The position numbers and the translations under genes are program-made. Shown here in pieces: positions 45,012 to 52,931 of a stretch of DNA of 64,000 nucleotides. A model generated the notes under the pieces. The model was not told the origin of the DNA. It did no database searches and worked only from the letters and a program-made list of their open reading frames with translations. The DNA comes from JAFGSI01 sp041287425 (GTDB taxonomy: Bacteria; Chloroflexota; Anaerolineae; Anaerolineales; Villigracilaceae). Every line of letters begins with the position of its first letter. The stretch's first letter is position 1. The stretch spans positions 68,448-132,447 of the forward strand of contig JBEULG010000004.1 in NCBI GenBank assembly GCA_041287425.1, in the 5' to 3' direction.

Positions 45012-46481
45012 TTATCTTAAATTTTTATCAGAGGCTGCCTTCTTGGCCGCCTGCCACAAAGTTTCCATCTCTTCGAGCGTCATCTCGGATAACTTGCGGC
45101 CCTGTTTTCTGGCCTGGCGCTCAATGTGAGCAAAACGTTGTTTGAAACGCAGATTGGCCGCCCGCAGCGCCGACTCGGCGTCAACCTTCTTCCAGCGCGC
45201 CAGATTGACCAGGGCAAAGAACAAGTCGCCCAATTCATCTGCCAGCGCCTGAGGCTCTTCGGCCGCGCCCACCTCCCGGATTTCCTCGCCGATCTTATCC
45301 AGCACGCCGCCGATTTCGGGCCAGTCGAAACCGACTCGAGCAGCGCGCGCCTGATATTCGAGCGCCTGGCTGAGCGCCGGCAGGGCCAGCGGGACGCCGT
45401 CCAGCAGACTCTTTTCTTCGTCCCCGTTTTCGGCGCGCTCGGCAGCCTTGATGTTTTCCCAGTTCGTCAGCACGCCCTCGACCCCCTCTACCTGCACATC
45501 ACCAAAGACATGCGGATGGCGGCGGATAATCTTGGCACGAATTCCTTTGAGCACTTTCGCCATGTCAAACTCCCCCTCTTCGCTGGCGATCTGGGCATGC
45601 AGCACGATTTGAAGCAGCAAGTCGCCGAATTCCTCGGCCATTTTGTCGGCGTCGCCCGAGTCGATGGCCGCCAGTGCCTCGTAGGCCTCCTCGAGCAAGT
45701 GAGGACGCAGGCTGGCATGGGTCTGTTCGCGATCCCAGGGGCAGCCGTTGGGGGCGCGCAGGGCGGCAACGACTTCCTGAAAGGCCTCGAAGGAGGTGCC
45801 CGCCTCGAGCGGCGGCAGGTAGAGAGCCGTCAGCAGGCCGATGTGCGGACTGCGGTCGATGGCGTAGAGCGGCACCGCCTCGATTCGCTCCTGGGCGGTT
45901 CCCGCGGCGTGGACCAGGCGGACGGGGTGTTCGTCTGGATAGACGGCGGTGAGGGTCATTTTGACTTCGGCGGCCACCAGCCGCGAGTAGATTTGGGCAA
46001 TCAGGGCGGGGGCGTCAGGGGGAAACGGTGGAAGGTGGCTCTGGCTCAGTTCGATGGCATCCATCAAGATGAGCCGCGGGAAGGGATCCAGGCCCAGGGC
46101 AGCGCAAACCGGCTCGAGGAAGGAAAGCCCGCTGACGACGCGCAGCGGCAGGCCCTCGCTCCGCGCCCGGCGGGCGATTTCAGGGACGGTGGCTTCGGCC
46201 ACGAAGGGGTCGCCGGGGACAGCGTAAAGGACGCCCTGCGGCCGGCGGCCCAGTTCGAGCACTTTTTCGACGATGGCCGCATAGACGGCGTTGAAATCGT
46301 CGCCGGTCTCGTACAGATGGTCGAACGAATTCACATCGACTCCAGCCGGCAGGCTGCCAGCCGTAGGATGTTGTCGCGTGCGCAGCCAGATTTCGTCTGC
46401 GCTGTTGAGCACCTCCCAGGCCTGACGGGTCAGCAGAGACGGGTCGCCAGGGCCGAGACCGAGCAAAGTGATTCCAGGCAT
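45012..46481 (-). CDS. mazG: tetrapyrrole methylase-MazG fusion, nucleoside triphosphate pyrophosphohydrolase
   Basis: 489 residues. Residues 1-235 are a tetrapyrrole (corrin/porphyrin) methylase-like domain (ITLLGLGPGDPSLLT, then AVPGDPFVAE), as in Bacillus YabN. Residues ~236-489 are MazG (LRAPNGCPWDREQTHASLRPHLLEEAYE and AEEFGDLLLQIVLHA), with a second EELGDLFFALVN-like half. MazG hydrolyses NTPs, including abnormal ones, to NMP and PPi. The role of the fused methylase domain is unknown. The start is ATG 46481 with AGGA upstream. The gene stands alone between nrdR and rpsI. Confidence 0.92.
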   Translation of the reverse strand: MPGITLLGLGPGDPSLLTRQAWEVLNSADEIWLRTRQHPTAGSLPAGVDVNSFDHLYETGDDFNAVYAAIVEKVLELGRRPQGVLYAVPGDPFVAEATVPEIARRARSEGLPLRVVSGLSFLEPVCAALGLDPFPRLILMDAIELSQSHLPPFPPDAPALIAQIYSRLVAAEVKMTLTAVYPDEHPVRLVHAAGTAQERIEAVPLYAIDRSPHIGLLTALYLPPLEAGTSFEAFQEVVAALRAPNGCPWDREQTHASLRPHLLEEAYEALAAIDSGDADKMAEEFGDLLLQIVLHAQIASEEGEFDMAKVLKGIRAKIIRRHPHVFGDVQVEGVEGVLTNWENIKAAERAENGDEEKSLLDGVPLALPALSQALEYQARAARVGFDWPEIGGVLDKIGEEIREVGAAEEPQALADELGDLFFALVNLARWKKVDAESALRAANLRFKQRFAHIERQARKQGRKLSEMTLEEMETLWQAAKKAASDKNLR

Positions 46482-46708
46482 AGGCTCATCCTAATGAGGA
46501 AGAATTTGTCTTATATTCCTTTGACCGCCGAGGGCTTTTCTCGACGGCCTCCGCGTCATGGCGGTGATTCCCAAGGCAGAGAAAACAAACTTACCGCAGA
46601 GCATGCGGCGAGCAGCGTGTATGTTTCATCTACACTCCGTGTTCGCCGCGCATCCGCGGTAAGGATTGTCTCTCCGCAGGCAGGCTGCAGTCAGCGCGCG
46701 GAGATGGA
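46482..46708. other. intergenic region with two inverted repeats
   Basis: Holds CCGCCGAG/CTCGACGG (46525-46547, one mismatch) and the long palindrome at 46591-46662. No T-run follows either, so no standard terminator for rpsI is seen. Confidence 0.5.
46591..46662. repeat. 72-base imperfect palindrome
   Basis: Three nested helices: TTACCGC/GCGGTAA (46591-46597 with 46656-46662), GCGGCGA/TCGCCGC (46605-46611 with 46643-46649) and GTGTA/TACAC (46617-46621 with 46631-46635). It resembles a REP-type or miniature palindromic element. Confidence 0.65.
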
Positions 46709-47104
46709 TTAACGCTTGGTATAGGTCGGGGCCTTGCGGGCGCGTTTGAGGCCGGGTTTCTTGCGTTCCTTGATGCGCGCATCGCGGGTCAGCAAACCGA
46801 ACTTGCGCATGGCCGGCACCAGATTGGGATCCATCTTGACCAGGGCGCGCGCCAGGCCCAGCACCACCGCGTCGGTCTGGCCGCTGACGCCGCCGCCTTT
46901 GACCAGGACGGTCACATCGAAAGACTTGGCGTCTTGGCCGGCAGCCGCGAAGGGGCGCAGAACGGCTTCCAGGTCGCCCAGGCGGGTGAAATAGGCTTGC
47001 GCCTCCTTGTCGTTGACGATGAATTTGCCCGACCCGCTCATCAGGCGCACGCGAGCGACGCTTTCCTTGCGGCGGCCAATCCCTTCAAAGTATTGCACAG
47101 ACAT
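46709..47104 (-). CDS. rpsI: 30S ribosomal protein S9
   Basis: S9 reaches the P site with its C-terminal arginine-lysine tail. 131 residues: FEGIGRRKESVARVRLM at the start, VKGGGVSGQTDAVVLGLARALV in the middle and the tail KKPGLKRARKAPTYTKR. It is the last gene of the long minus-strand translation locus, 12 bases after rplM. Confidence 0.96.
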   Translation of the reverse strand: MSVQYFEGIGRRKESVARVRLMSGSGKFIVNDKEAQAYFTRLGDLEAVLRPFAAAGQDAKSFDVTVLVKGGGVSGQTDAVVLGLARALVKMDPNLVPAMRKFGLLTRDARIKERKKPGLKRARKAPTYTKR

Positions 47105-47116
47105 ATCCTTGCTCCT

Positions 47117-47557
47117 TTAGGCTACCTTTTGCGGGTTCTGGGCTGTGTGCGGATGCTCCGCCTCGCCATAGACTTTCAGTCGTTTCATTAGGTGACGACC
47201 GAACTTGTTGTGCGGGAGCATGCCCCACACCGCTGCCCGGATCACGCGGTCCGGATATTTTTCCAGCAAATCGCGCAGGTTGATGGCTTTCAGACCGCCC
47301 GGATAGCCCGAATGACGGTAGTACATCTTCTCGGTCAATTTGGTGCTGGAGCGCGTACCGGTCACCGTAATGTGGCGGGCGTTGATGACCACCACGTAGT
47401 CGCCCACGCCGACGCCGGGGGTGAAAGTCGGTTTGTGCTTGCCCAGCAGCAAAGCCGCGATGCGGCTGGCCAGGCGGCCCAGATTCTGACCGGCGGCATC
47501 CACCAGCAACCACTGGGGTTGGATCTCAGCAGCCTTGGGATAGTAAGATTTGTACAC
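47117..47557 (-). CDS. rplM: 50S ribosomal protein L13
   Basis: 146 residues with WLLVDAAGQNLGRLASRIA, GVGVGDYVVVINARHITVTG and the MLPHNKFGRHLMKRLKVY end. It is an early assembly protein of the large subunit. Start is GTG 47557, supported by GGAGAG 6-7 bases upstream. Paired with rpsI as in most bacteria. Confidence 0.96.
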   Translation of the reverse strand: MYKSYYPKAAEIQPQWLLVDAAGQNLGRLASRIAALLLGKHKPTFTPGVGVGDYVVVINARHITVTGTRSSTKLTEKMYYRHSGYPGGLKAINLRDLLEKYPDRVIRAAVWGMLPHNKFGRHLMKRLKVYGEAEHPHTAQNPQKVA

Positions 47558-47585
47558 TTTCGTCTCTCCAAACGTTCAGACTAAT

Positions 47586-48326
47586 TCAAGCCAGATGATC
47601 GTAGCGGACCTCGAGCAGCGTCAGCCCGCAGGCGGGTGCCAGGCCGGCCAAGGGAACCTGTTCTCCGGTTTCGAGCGCCTGCTGCAGCCTCTCCACCGAG
47701 AGGCGGCCCTGTCCGACGGCGACTTGCAAATAGACCAGGCGGCGCACCATGCGGTACAGGAAAGCATTTGCTTCGATTTCGAAGGTCCACTCGTCGCCGT
47801 CCTGCCGCCAGGCGGCGGCGTGGACGGTGCGCACGCTGCTGCCTCCGGCTCGGGGCGGGGCGCCGAAGGCGGCAAAATTGCGGCTGCCTGGCCAGAGTTC
47901 GGCCAGGGGGGTCAGGTCGGCGACGGGGGGCCAAACGCGCCAGGCGTAGCGTTCCCGCAGAGGGTCGCGAAGGGGCTGGAGGAACAGCCGGTAGCGGTAG
48001 CGGCGGGCGGAGGCATCGAAGCGGGGGTGGAAGTCGTCGTCCACAGCCCGCAGGCTGCGGACGGCCAAATCGGGCGGCAGGTTGGCGTTCAAGGCCTGGA
48101 GCAAGTCATCCGGGCTGTGACGCCAATCCAGGTCGAAAGCCGCCACCTGACCGCTGGCGTGGACGCCGCTGTCGGTGCGCCCGGCCAGCAGGATAGACCT
48201 GCCCTTCCAGCCAATCCGGCGCAGTGCGTTTTCGAGTTCACCCTGGACGGTGCGGCCGCCTCCCTGCCGCTGACTGCCCGCGAAACAGGTGCCGTCGTAC
48301 GCAACGATCATCTGGTAACGTGCCAT
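47586..48326 (-). CDS. truA: tRNA pseudouridine synthase A
   Basis: Makes pseudouridine at positions 38-40 of tRNA anticodon arms. 246 residues with YDGTCFAGSQRQ, the catalytic Asp in AGRTDSGVHASGQ, YRYRLF, and NAFLYRMVRRLV near the C-terminus. It lies between rplQ and rplM, as in many Gram-positive and Chloroflexota genomes, with a 59-base repeat-bearing spacer upstream. Confidence 0.95.
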   Translation of the reverse strand: MARYQMIVAYDGTCFAGSQRQGGGRTVQGELENALRRIGWKGRSILLAGRTDSGVHASGQVAAFDLDWRHSPDDLLQALNANLPPDLAVRSLRAVDDDFHPRFDASARRYRYRLFLQPLRDPLRERYAWRVWPPVADLTPLAELWPGSRNFAAFGAPPRAGGSSVRTVHAAAWRQDGDEWTFEIEANAFLYRMVRRLVYLQVAVGQGRLSVERLQQALETGEQVPLAGLAPACGLTLLEVRYDHLA

Positions 48327-48385
48327 TGCCAGCGATTAGACTGACAAGCGATAACGGAGGCCTGACGAGCGATTCTCGATTCCGT
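48327..48385. repeat. short imperfect direct repeats in the rplQ-truA spacer
   Basis: GACTGACAAGCGAT and GCCTGACGAGCGAT occur 21 bases apart, with another GCGATT before them and TCTCGATTCC after. The composition recalls the heptamer spacers elsewhere in the window. Confidence 0.4.
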
Positions 48386-48769
48386 TCACTCTTCGACCAG
48401 TTCGAGCAAAACCATCTCGGCCTTGTCGCCGAAGCGCGGCCCCAATTTGAGCACACGCGTGTAGCCGCCATTGCGGCCGGCAAAACGCGGTGCGATTTCG
48501 TCGAATAATTTCTTGATGACCGCGTTGCTGTTGTTGCCCAGGCGGGCCGCAACCAGCCGGCGCGCGGCCACTTTCTGGGCATCATCGGCCTCCTGAATGC
48601 TGCGCGCCAGCGTGATCATCTTCTCGGCCTCGCCGCGAATGGCGGCGGCCTTGGCCTGGGTAGTGCGGATGCGTTCGTAGATAAATAATTGTTTGATCAG
48701 GTTGCGGCGCAGAGCGAGGCGCGCGCCCTTGGTACGGTTGAGTTTATGACCAGCCACTTGGTGTCGCAT
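48386..48769 (-). CDS. rplQ: 50S ribosomal protein L17
   Basis: 127 residues: MRHQVAGHKLNRTKGARLALRRNL start, then FIYERIRTTQAKA and a final GYTRVLKLGPRFGDKAEMVLLELVE. Last of the alpha-operon genes after rpoA, with 7 bases between them. Confidence 0.96.
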   Translation of the reverse strand: MRHQVAGHKLNRTKGARLALRRNLIKQLFIYERIRTTQAKAAAIRGEAEKMITLARSIQEADDAQKVAARRLVAARLGNNSNAVIKKLFDEIAPRFAGRNGGYTRVLKLGPRFGDKAEMVLLELVEE

Positions 48770-48776
48770 TGCTACA

Positions 48777-49742
48777 TCACTCCAACTCTTTCTTGGGTTC
48801 GTCCTTCAAATAGCCCTTCTCGCGCATCTTGGTGCGAAGTTCGTCGAGACTCTTTTCGCCAAAGTTGCGGATGGACATGACCGCCTGTTCGCCTTTTTCG
48901 AGCAATTCCAGCACATCGCCGACGGTGGTGATTCCGGTGCGCTTCAGCGAATTGAAGACTCGCACCGACAGGTCGAGCGACTCGACCGGCATCTCAGCCA
49001 CTTCGCTGGTCAGCCGCGAACCGGCGACTTCCTTTTCCATCGTGACGCTGAGCGTATCCTCGCTGATGCCGGCCACGTAGCGCAAATGCTCGATGAGAAT
49101 CTTGGCCGAGGTGCTCAGGGCATTCTCCGGCGAGAGGGTGCCATCGCTCCAGATTTCGAGCACCAGACGGTCATAATTGGTGCTTTGGCCGACGCGCGCC
49201 GCCTGGACCTCCCAATTGACGCGCTTGACCGGGCTGTAGATGGCGTCCACCGGCAATTCGCCGATGGGCATGCGCCCGCGTTCGTTGGCCGGCGAGTAAC
49301 CGCGCCCGCGCTCGACCGTGAACTCGATGTCCAGGCGGGTTTTGGGGCTGTCGGCGGTGAACAGGTACAGGTCGGGGTTGACGATGGTGACTTCAGGCGG
49401 AGTAATGATATCTGCCGCGGTCACGACCCCTTCGCCGCGCACTTCGAGGTGCATGCGGGTCATCTCCACGCCCGTCAAAATCAGGCGCAGTTGTTTGACT
49501 TGTAGCATGACTTGCAAGACATCCTCGCGCACGCCGGGGATGTCGCTGAACTCGTGCAACACATCGGCGATGCGGATAGAAGTCACCGCTGCGCCTTCCA
49601 GCGAGGAAAGCAGGACGCGGCGCAAGGCATTGCCCAGCGTGACGCCATAGCCGCGCTCGAGCGGGCTGATGATGAATTTGCCATAATTGCGCGCTTCGGC
49701 TTCGCGCTCGATCTTCGGCATGACCATGTTTGTAACTGCCAC
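48777..49742 (-). CDS. rpoA: DNA-directed RNA polymerase alpha subunit
   Basis: 321 residues. The N-terminal dimerisation domain has FIISPLERGYGVTLGNALRRVLLSSLEGAA and the C-terminal domain (~250-321) has LDLSVRVFNSLKRTGITTVGDVLELLEKGE and RNFGEKSLDELRTKM, the UP-element and activator contact surface. The start is GTG 49742, supported by AGAGGTG 5 bases upstream. Normal alpha-operon position between rpsD and rplQ. Confidence 0.97.
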   Translation of the reverse strand: MAVTNMVMPKIEREAEARNYGKFIISPLERGYGVTLGNALRRVLLSSLEGAAVTSIRIADVLHEFSDIPGVREDVLQVMLQVKQLRLILTGVEMTRMHLEVRGEGVVTAADIITPPEVTIVNPDLYLFTADSPKTRLDIEFTVERGRGYSPANERGRMPIGELPVDAIYSPVKRVNWEVQAARVGQSTNYDRLVLEIWSDGTLSPENALSTSAKILIEHLRYVAGISEDTLSVTMEKEVAGSRLTSEVAEMPVESLDLSVRVFNSLKRTGITTVGDVLELLEKGEQAVMSIRNFGEKSLDELRTKMREKGYLKDEPKKELE

Positions 49743-49802
49743 GGTTCACCTCTTTCGGCGTACGAAACGGTACGCCGCGTCTAGTAGAGCAATCGACTCA
49801 AA

Positions 49803-50453
49803 TCAGCGCGAGTAGTACTCGACGATGAGCTGCTCGTTGAGATTGCCGTCGATCTCGGCGCGCTCCGGCAGACGCAGAACGCTGCCCGACAGGTTCTTGA
49901 GATCGCGTTCCAACCAAGCCGGGACGGTGCGTCCCTCCGCCGCTGCGCCCAACTCTTTGAAGTAGGTCGTCTTGAGGGAACCTTCGCGCACGGCAACCAC
50001 GTCGCCGACGCGCAGGGTCATCGAAGGCACATCGGTGCGGCGGCCGTTGACGGTAAAGTGGCCGTGCGTTACCAGCAGACGGGCCTGAGCGCGGCTGGAA
50101 GCGAATCCCAGCCGGTAAATCACATTGTCCAGGCGCGACTCGAGTGTTTGCAGCAACACCAAACCCGTAATGCCGCGCGCTTTCAGCGCCTTGCCGTAGT
50201 AGCGGCGGAACTGGCGCTCGTAGATGCCGTAGACGCGTCGGGCGCGTTGCTTGGCGCGCAACTGCTTGGCATAGTCGGATTCGCGCCCGGTGGCCGTGCC
50301 ACCGCTTCGGCTGTGCGTGCGGCCATGCTGACCCGGCGCGTAACTGCGCCGTTCGAAAGCACACTTGGGAGAAAAGCAGCGCTCTCCCTTGAGAAACAGT
50401 TTTTCGCCTTCACGCCGGCACAATTTGCAGGCCGGCCCAGTATTCTTTGCCAT
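49803..50453 (-). CDS. rpsD: 30S ribosomal protein S4
   Basis: 216 residues. It begins with the zinc-binding form CKLCRREGEKLFLKGERCFSPKC, then the S4 core (KQLRAKQRARRVYGIYERQFRRYY) and an S4 RNA-binding domain (RLDNVIYRLGFASSRAQARLLVTHGHFTVNGRR). S4 starts 30S assembly and often represses its own operon. Confidence 0.97.
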   Translation of the reverse strand: MAKNTGPACKLCRREGEKLFLKGERCFSPKCAFERRSYAPGQHGRTHSRSGGTATGRESDYAKQLRAKQRARRVYGIYERQFRRYYGKALKARGITGLVLLQTLESRLDNVIYRLGFASSRAQARLLVTHGHFTVNGRRTDVPSMTLRVGDVVAVREGSLKTTYFKELGAAAEGRTVPAWLERDLKNLSGSVLRLPERAEIDGNLNEQLIVEYYSR

Positions 50454-50477
50454 ACTGACTAACCTCTTTCCTCTGAA

Positions 50478-50879
50478 CTACACGCGGCGTCGCTTCGGCG
50501 GCCGGCAACCGTTGTGCGGCACGGGGGTGACATCGGAGATGGACTTGACCTTCAGCCCCATCGCCTGCACGGCGCGAATCGCATTCTCGCGGCCCGGGCC
50601 GGGCCCCTTGACGATCACATCCACTTCCTGGATGCCCATCGCCTGGGCAGCCTTGATGGCCTGCTCGGCCGCCAGGCGGGCGGCAAAAGGCGTGCTCTTG
50701 CGCGAGCCCTTGAATCCCGCCGAGCCTGAACTGCCCCAGCATAACGTATTGCCGTCGTTGTCGGTGACGGTTACGATGGTATTGTTGAAAGAAGCAAAGA
50801 TGTGCACCTGTCCAGAAGACAGAGTCCGCTTGATTTTCTTCGTCGCGCCGCGGCGCGTGGAACGTACAGTTTGTGGCAT
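50478..50879 (-). CDS. rpsK: 30S ribosomal protein S11
   Basis: 133 residues: HIFASFNNTIVTVTDNDGNTLCW, SAGFKGSRKSTPFAA and the C-terminal DVTPVPHNGCRPPKRRRV. It lines the mRNA exit channel. ATG 50879 (MPQTVRS) is preferred over an ATG 12 bases upstream, because AGAGG stands at normal distance. Confidence 0.96.
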   Translation of the reverse strand: MPQTVRSTRRGATKKIKRTLSSGQVHIFASFNNTIVTVTDNDGNTLCWGSSGSAGFKGSRKSTPFAARLAAEQAIKAAQAMGIQEVDVIVKGPGPGRENAIRAVQAMGLKVKSISDVTPVPHNGCRPPKRRRV

Positions 50880-50906
50880 AGGACCTCTCACTCCAGAAAA
50901 TGCGGA

Positions 50907-51293
50907 TTACTTCTTTCCGCCCTTGCGGCGGCCGCGGCCGGCAACGGTCTTCTTGGGACCTTTGCGGGTGCGGGCATTGGTGCGCGTGCGCTGACCGCGA
51001 ACCGGTAGGCCGCGACGGTGACGCAGACCGCGATAGCAGCCGATTTCGACCAGGCGCTTGATGTTCATCTGCTCCTCGCGCCGCAAATCGCCCTCGACCT
51101 TCCAATTCTTAGCGATGTATTCGCGGATAGCCGAGACCTCGGCCTCGGTCAAATCTTTGACGCGCGTATCCGGGTTCACTTTGGTGGCGCCCAGGATTTC
51201 GCGGGCACGGGTCGGCCCAATGCCGTAAATGTAGGTCAGGCCTACTTCGACGCGCTTGTTGCGCGGCAGGTCAACACCTTCGATACGTGCCAT
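50907..51293 (-). CDS. rpsM: 30S ribosomal protein S13
   Basis: 128 residues: MARIEGVDLPRNKRVEVGLTYIYGIG, LTEAEVSAIREYI and a basic tail (GQRTRTNARTRKGPKKTVAGRGRRKGGKK). It bridges the subunits and touches the P-site tRNA. It follows rpmJ by 6 bases. Confidence 0.97.
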   Translation of the reverse strand: MARIEGVDLPRNKRVEVGLTYIYGIGPTRAREILGATKVNPDTRVKDLTEAEVSAIREYIAKNWKVEGDLRREEQMNIKRLVEIGCYRGLRHRRGLPVRGQRTRTNARTRKGPKKTVAGRGRRKGGKK

Positions 51294-51299
51294 AGTTTC

Positions 51300-51413
51300 T
51301 TATCCTTGTCGCTGTTTGTGTTTCGGATTTTCGCAAATGACATACAGAATGCCCTTGCGTTTCACGATCCGGCATTTCGCACAGCGCTTGCGAATAGATG
51401 GACTGACTTTCAT
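51300..51413 (-). CDS. rpmJ: 50S ribosomal protein L36
   Basis: 37 residues, MKVSPSIRKRCAKCRIVKRK then GILYVICENPKHKQRQG. The zinc-binding form is intact (Cys 11, Cys 14, Cys 27, His 32). It lies between the map promoter gap and rpsM. An AGGAG site precedes the ATG. Confidence 0.95.
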   Translation of the reverse strand: MKVSPSIRKRCAKCRIVKRKGILYVICENPKHKQRQG

Positions 51414-51455
51414 GTTGCGTTTCTCCTAACGATCGGCTCTGCAGCCAAAGTGCGA

Positions 51456-51484
51456 ATTATACTTGTTCGATGGTATTCCGTCCA
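51456..51484 (-). promoter_or_regulatory. internal promoter for rpmJ-rpsM-rpsK-rpsD-rpoA-rplQ
   Basis: TGGACG (51479-51484), 17-base spacer, TATAAT (51456-51461) on the minus strand, in the 90-base gap after map. This gap is where infA would normally lie. Confidence 0.65.
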
Positions 51485-51503
51485 GTTGCGGTTCTGCTTG
51501 CGG

Positions 51504-52271
51504 TCAAAGGACAGTCAGGATGAGAGGTTCTCCTTCGGTGACGGCCACCGAGTGTTCGAAGTGGGCCGTCAATGACCGGTCAGCAGAGATCACCGTCCAC
51601 TGGTCGGGCAGGACACGCGTCCGGTGCGTGCCGACCAGCACCATCGGTTCGAGAGCGATGGTCATGCCGGCTTGCAGCGGGACGCCGGTGCCGGGCGTGC
51701 CATAGTTCGGCACCTGCGGCCCCTCGTGCATGCTCCGGCCGACGCCGTGTCCGGTATATTGGCGGGTGACGTGAAACCCATGGGCCTCGACGAATTGCTG
51801 GATGGCCGCCGAAATGTCACCCGTTTTGTTCCCGACGCGCATCATGGCGATGCCCACGTACAGCGCCTGCTCGGTCACTTCCAGCAACTTGCGGGCCAGG
51901 GGAGAGATTTCTCCAACGCCGGCCGTAAAGGCCGAATCGCCCACGTAGCCGTCCAGCACCGTGCCGCAATCCACCGAGACGATGTCGCCTTCCTTCAATT
52001 TGCGTTTGCCGGGGATGCCGTGCACCAGTTCCTCGTTGATGCTGACGCAAATGGAAGCCGGGTAGGGAGGCTGGCCGTAGTTTTTGAAAGGCGAGTAGGC
52101 ATCGTGTTTCCGCAGGACTTCCTCAGCAGCCGCGTTGAGGTCTGCGGTGGTGACGCCGGGTTGTAAAAGTTCTCGAACGGCCGCCAGGGCCATGGCGTTG
52201 AGGCGGCCGGCGGCGCGCATCCGCTCGATTTCGGCGGGAGTCTTGATGCGGATGTCGCGTTCCCAGCCCAT
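51504..52271 (-). CDS. map: methionine aminopeptidase, type I
   Basis: Removes the initiator methionine from nascent proteins. 255 residues with the two-metal site: SVDCGTVLDGYVGDSAFT (two Asp), GHGVGRSMHEGP (His), ALEPMVLVG and FEHSVAVTEG (two Glu). Standard position after adk in the spc operon, 3 bases apart. Confidence 0.96.
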   Translation of the reverse strand: MGWERDIRIKTPAEIERMRAAGRLNAMALAAVRELLQPGVTTADLNAAAEEVLRKHDAYSPFKNYGQPPYPASICVSINEELVHGIPGKRKLKEGDIVSVDCGTVLDGYVGDSAFTAGVGEISPLARKLLEVTEQALYVGIAMMRVGNKTGDISAAIQQFVEAHGFHVTRQYTGHGVGRSMHEGPQVPNYGTPGTGVPLQAGMTIALEPMVLVGTHRTRVLPDQWTVISADRSLTAHFEHSVAVTEGEPLILTVL

Positions 52272-52274
52272 CGC

Positions 52275-52925
52275 TCAGCGTCCCAAGACGGCCAGCAGGT
52301 CGGCCGTGACTTTTTCAATCGGTTGAGCGCCGTCAATTTCGTGCAAACAGCCGCGGGCCCGGTAGTAAGCAATCAGCGGCTCGGTCTGCCGGAAATAGAC
52401 CTGAATGCGCCGCACGACCGTCTCGGCGCGGTCGTCATCGCGCTGGTAAAGTTCCGAGCCATCGAAGTCGCACACGCCCGGCTGGCGGGGCGGATTGTGC
52501 TTCTCATGGAAAACGTGTCCCTCCGCCCGGCAGGTCCAGCGCCCGCTTAAACGTTCCACCAGGGTGGCTTCGCTGGCGGTGATGTAGGGAACATAGTCCA
52601 CCTGACCGCCGAACTCGGCCAGCAGGGCGTCGAGCGCCTCGGCCTGGACGGTGGTGCGGGGAAAACCATCGAGCAGCGCGCCGCCGGCGCAATCGGGGCG
52701 CGACAGGCGTTCGCGAATCATACCGATGGTCACGTCATCGGGGACCAGTTCGCCCTTATTGATGAATGACTGCGCCAGTTGACCCAGCGGCGTGCCGTTT
52801 TTAATGTTCTCGCGAAACAGGTCGCCCGAAGAAACGTGCGGCAGGCCCAGGCGTTCCGCAATCATTTTGGCCTGCGTACCCTTGCCCACACCGGGCGGAC
52901 CGAGGAGGACGATATAGACCGGCAT
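52275..52925 (-). CDS. adk: adenylate kinase
   Basis: 216 residues: P-loop LLGPPGVGKGTQA, the VSSGDLFRENI AMP site, LLDGFPRTTVQAEAL and the long LID (residues ~125-162). The LID shows CRAEG..CDFDGSELYQRDDD, a partial form of the zinc-binding LID with Cys/His/Asp. It balances ATP, ADP and AMP. It follows secY by 6 bases. Confidence 0.97.
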   Translation of the reverse strand: MPVYIVLLGPPGVGKGTQAKMIAERLGLPHVSSGDLFRENIKNGTPLGQLAQSFINKGELVPDDVTIGMIRERLSRPDCAGGALLDGFPRTTVQAEALDALLAEFGGQVDYVPYITASEATLVERLSGRWTCRAEGHVFHEKHNPPRQPGVCDFDGSELYQRDDDRAETVVRRIQVYFRQTEPLIAYYRARGCLHEIDGAQPIEKVTADLLAVLGR

Positions 52926-52931
52926 TTCGAC

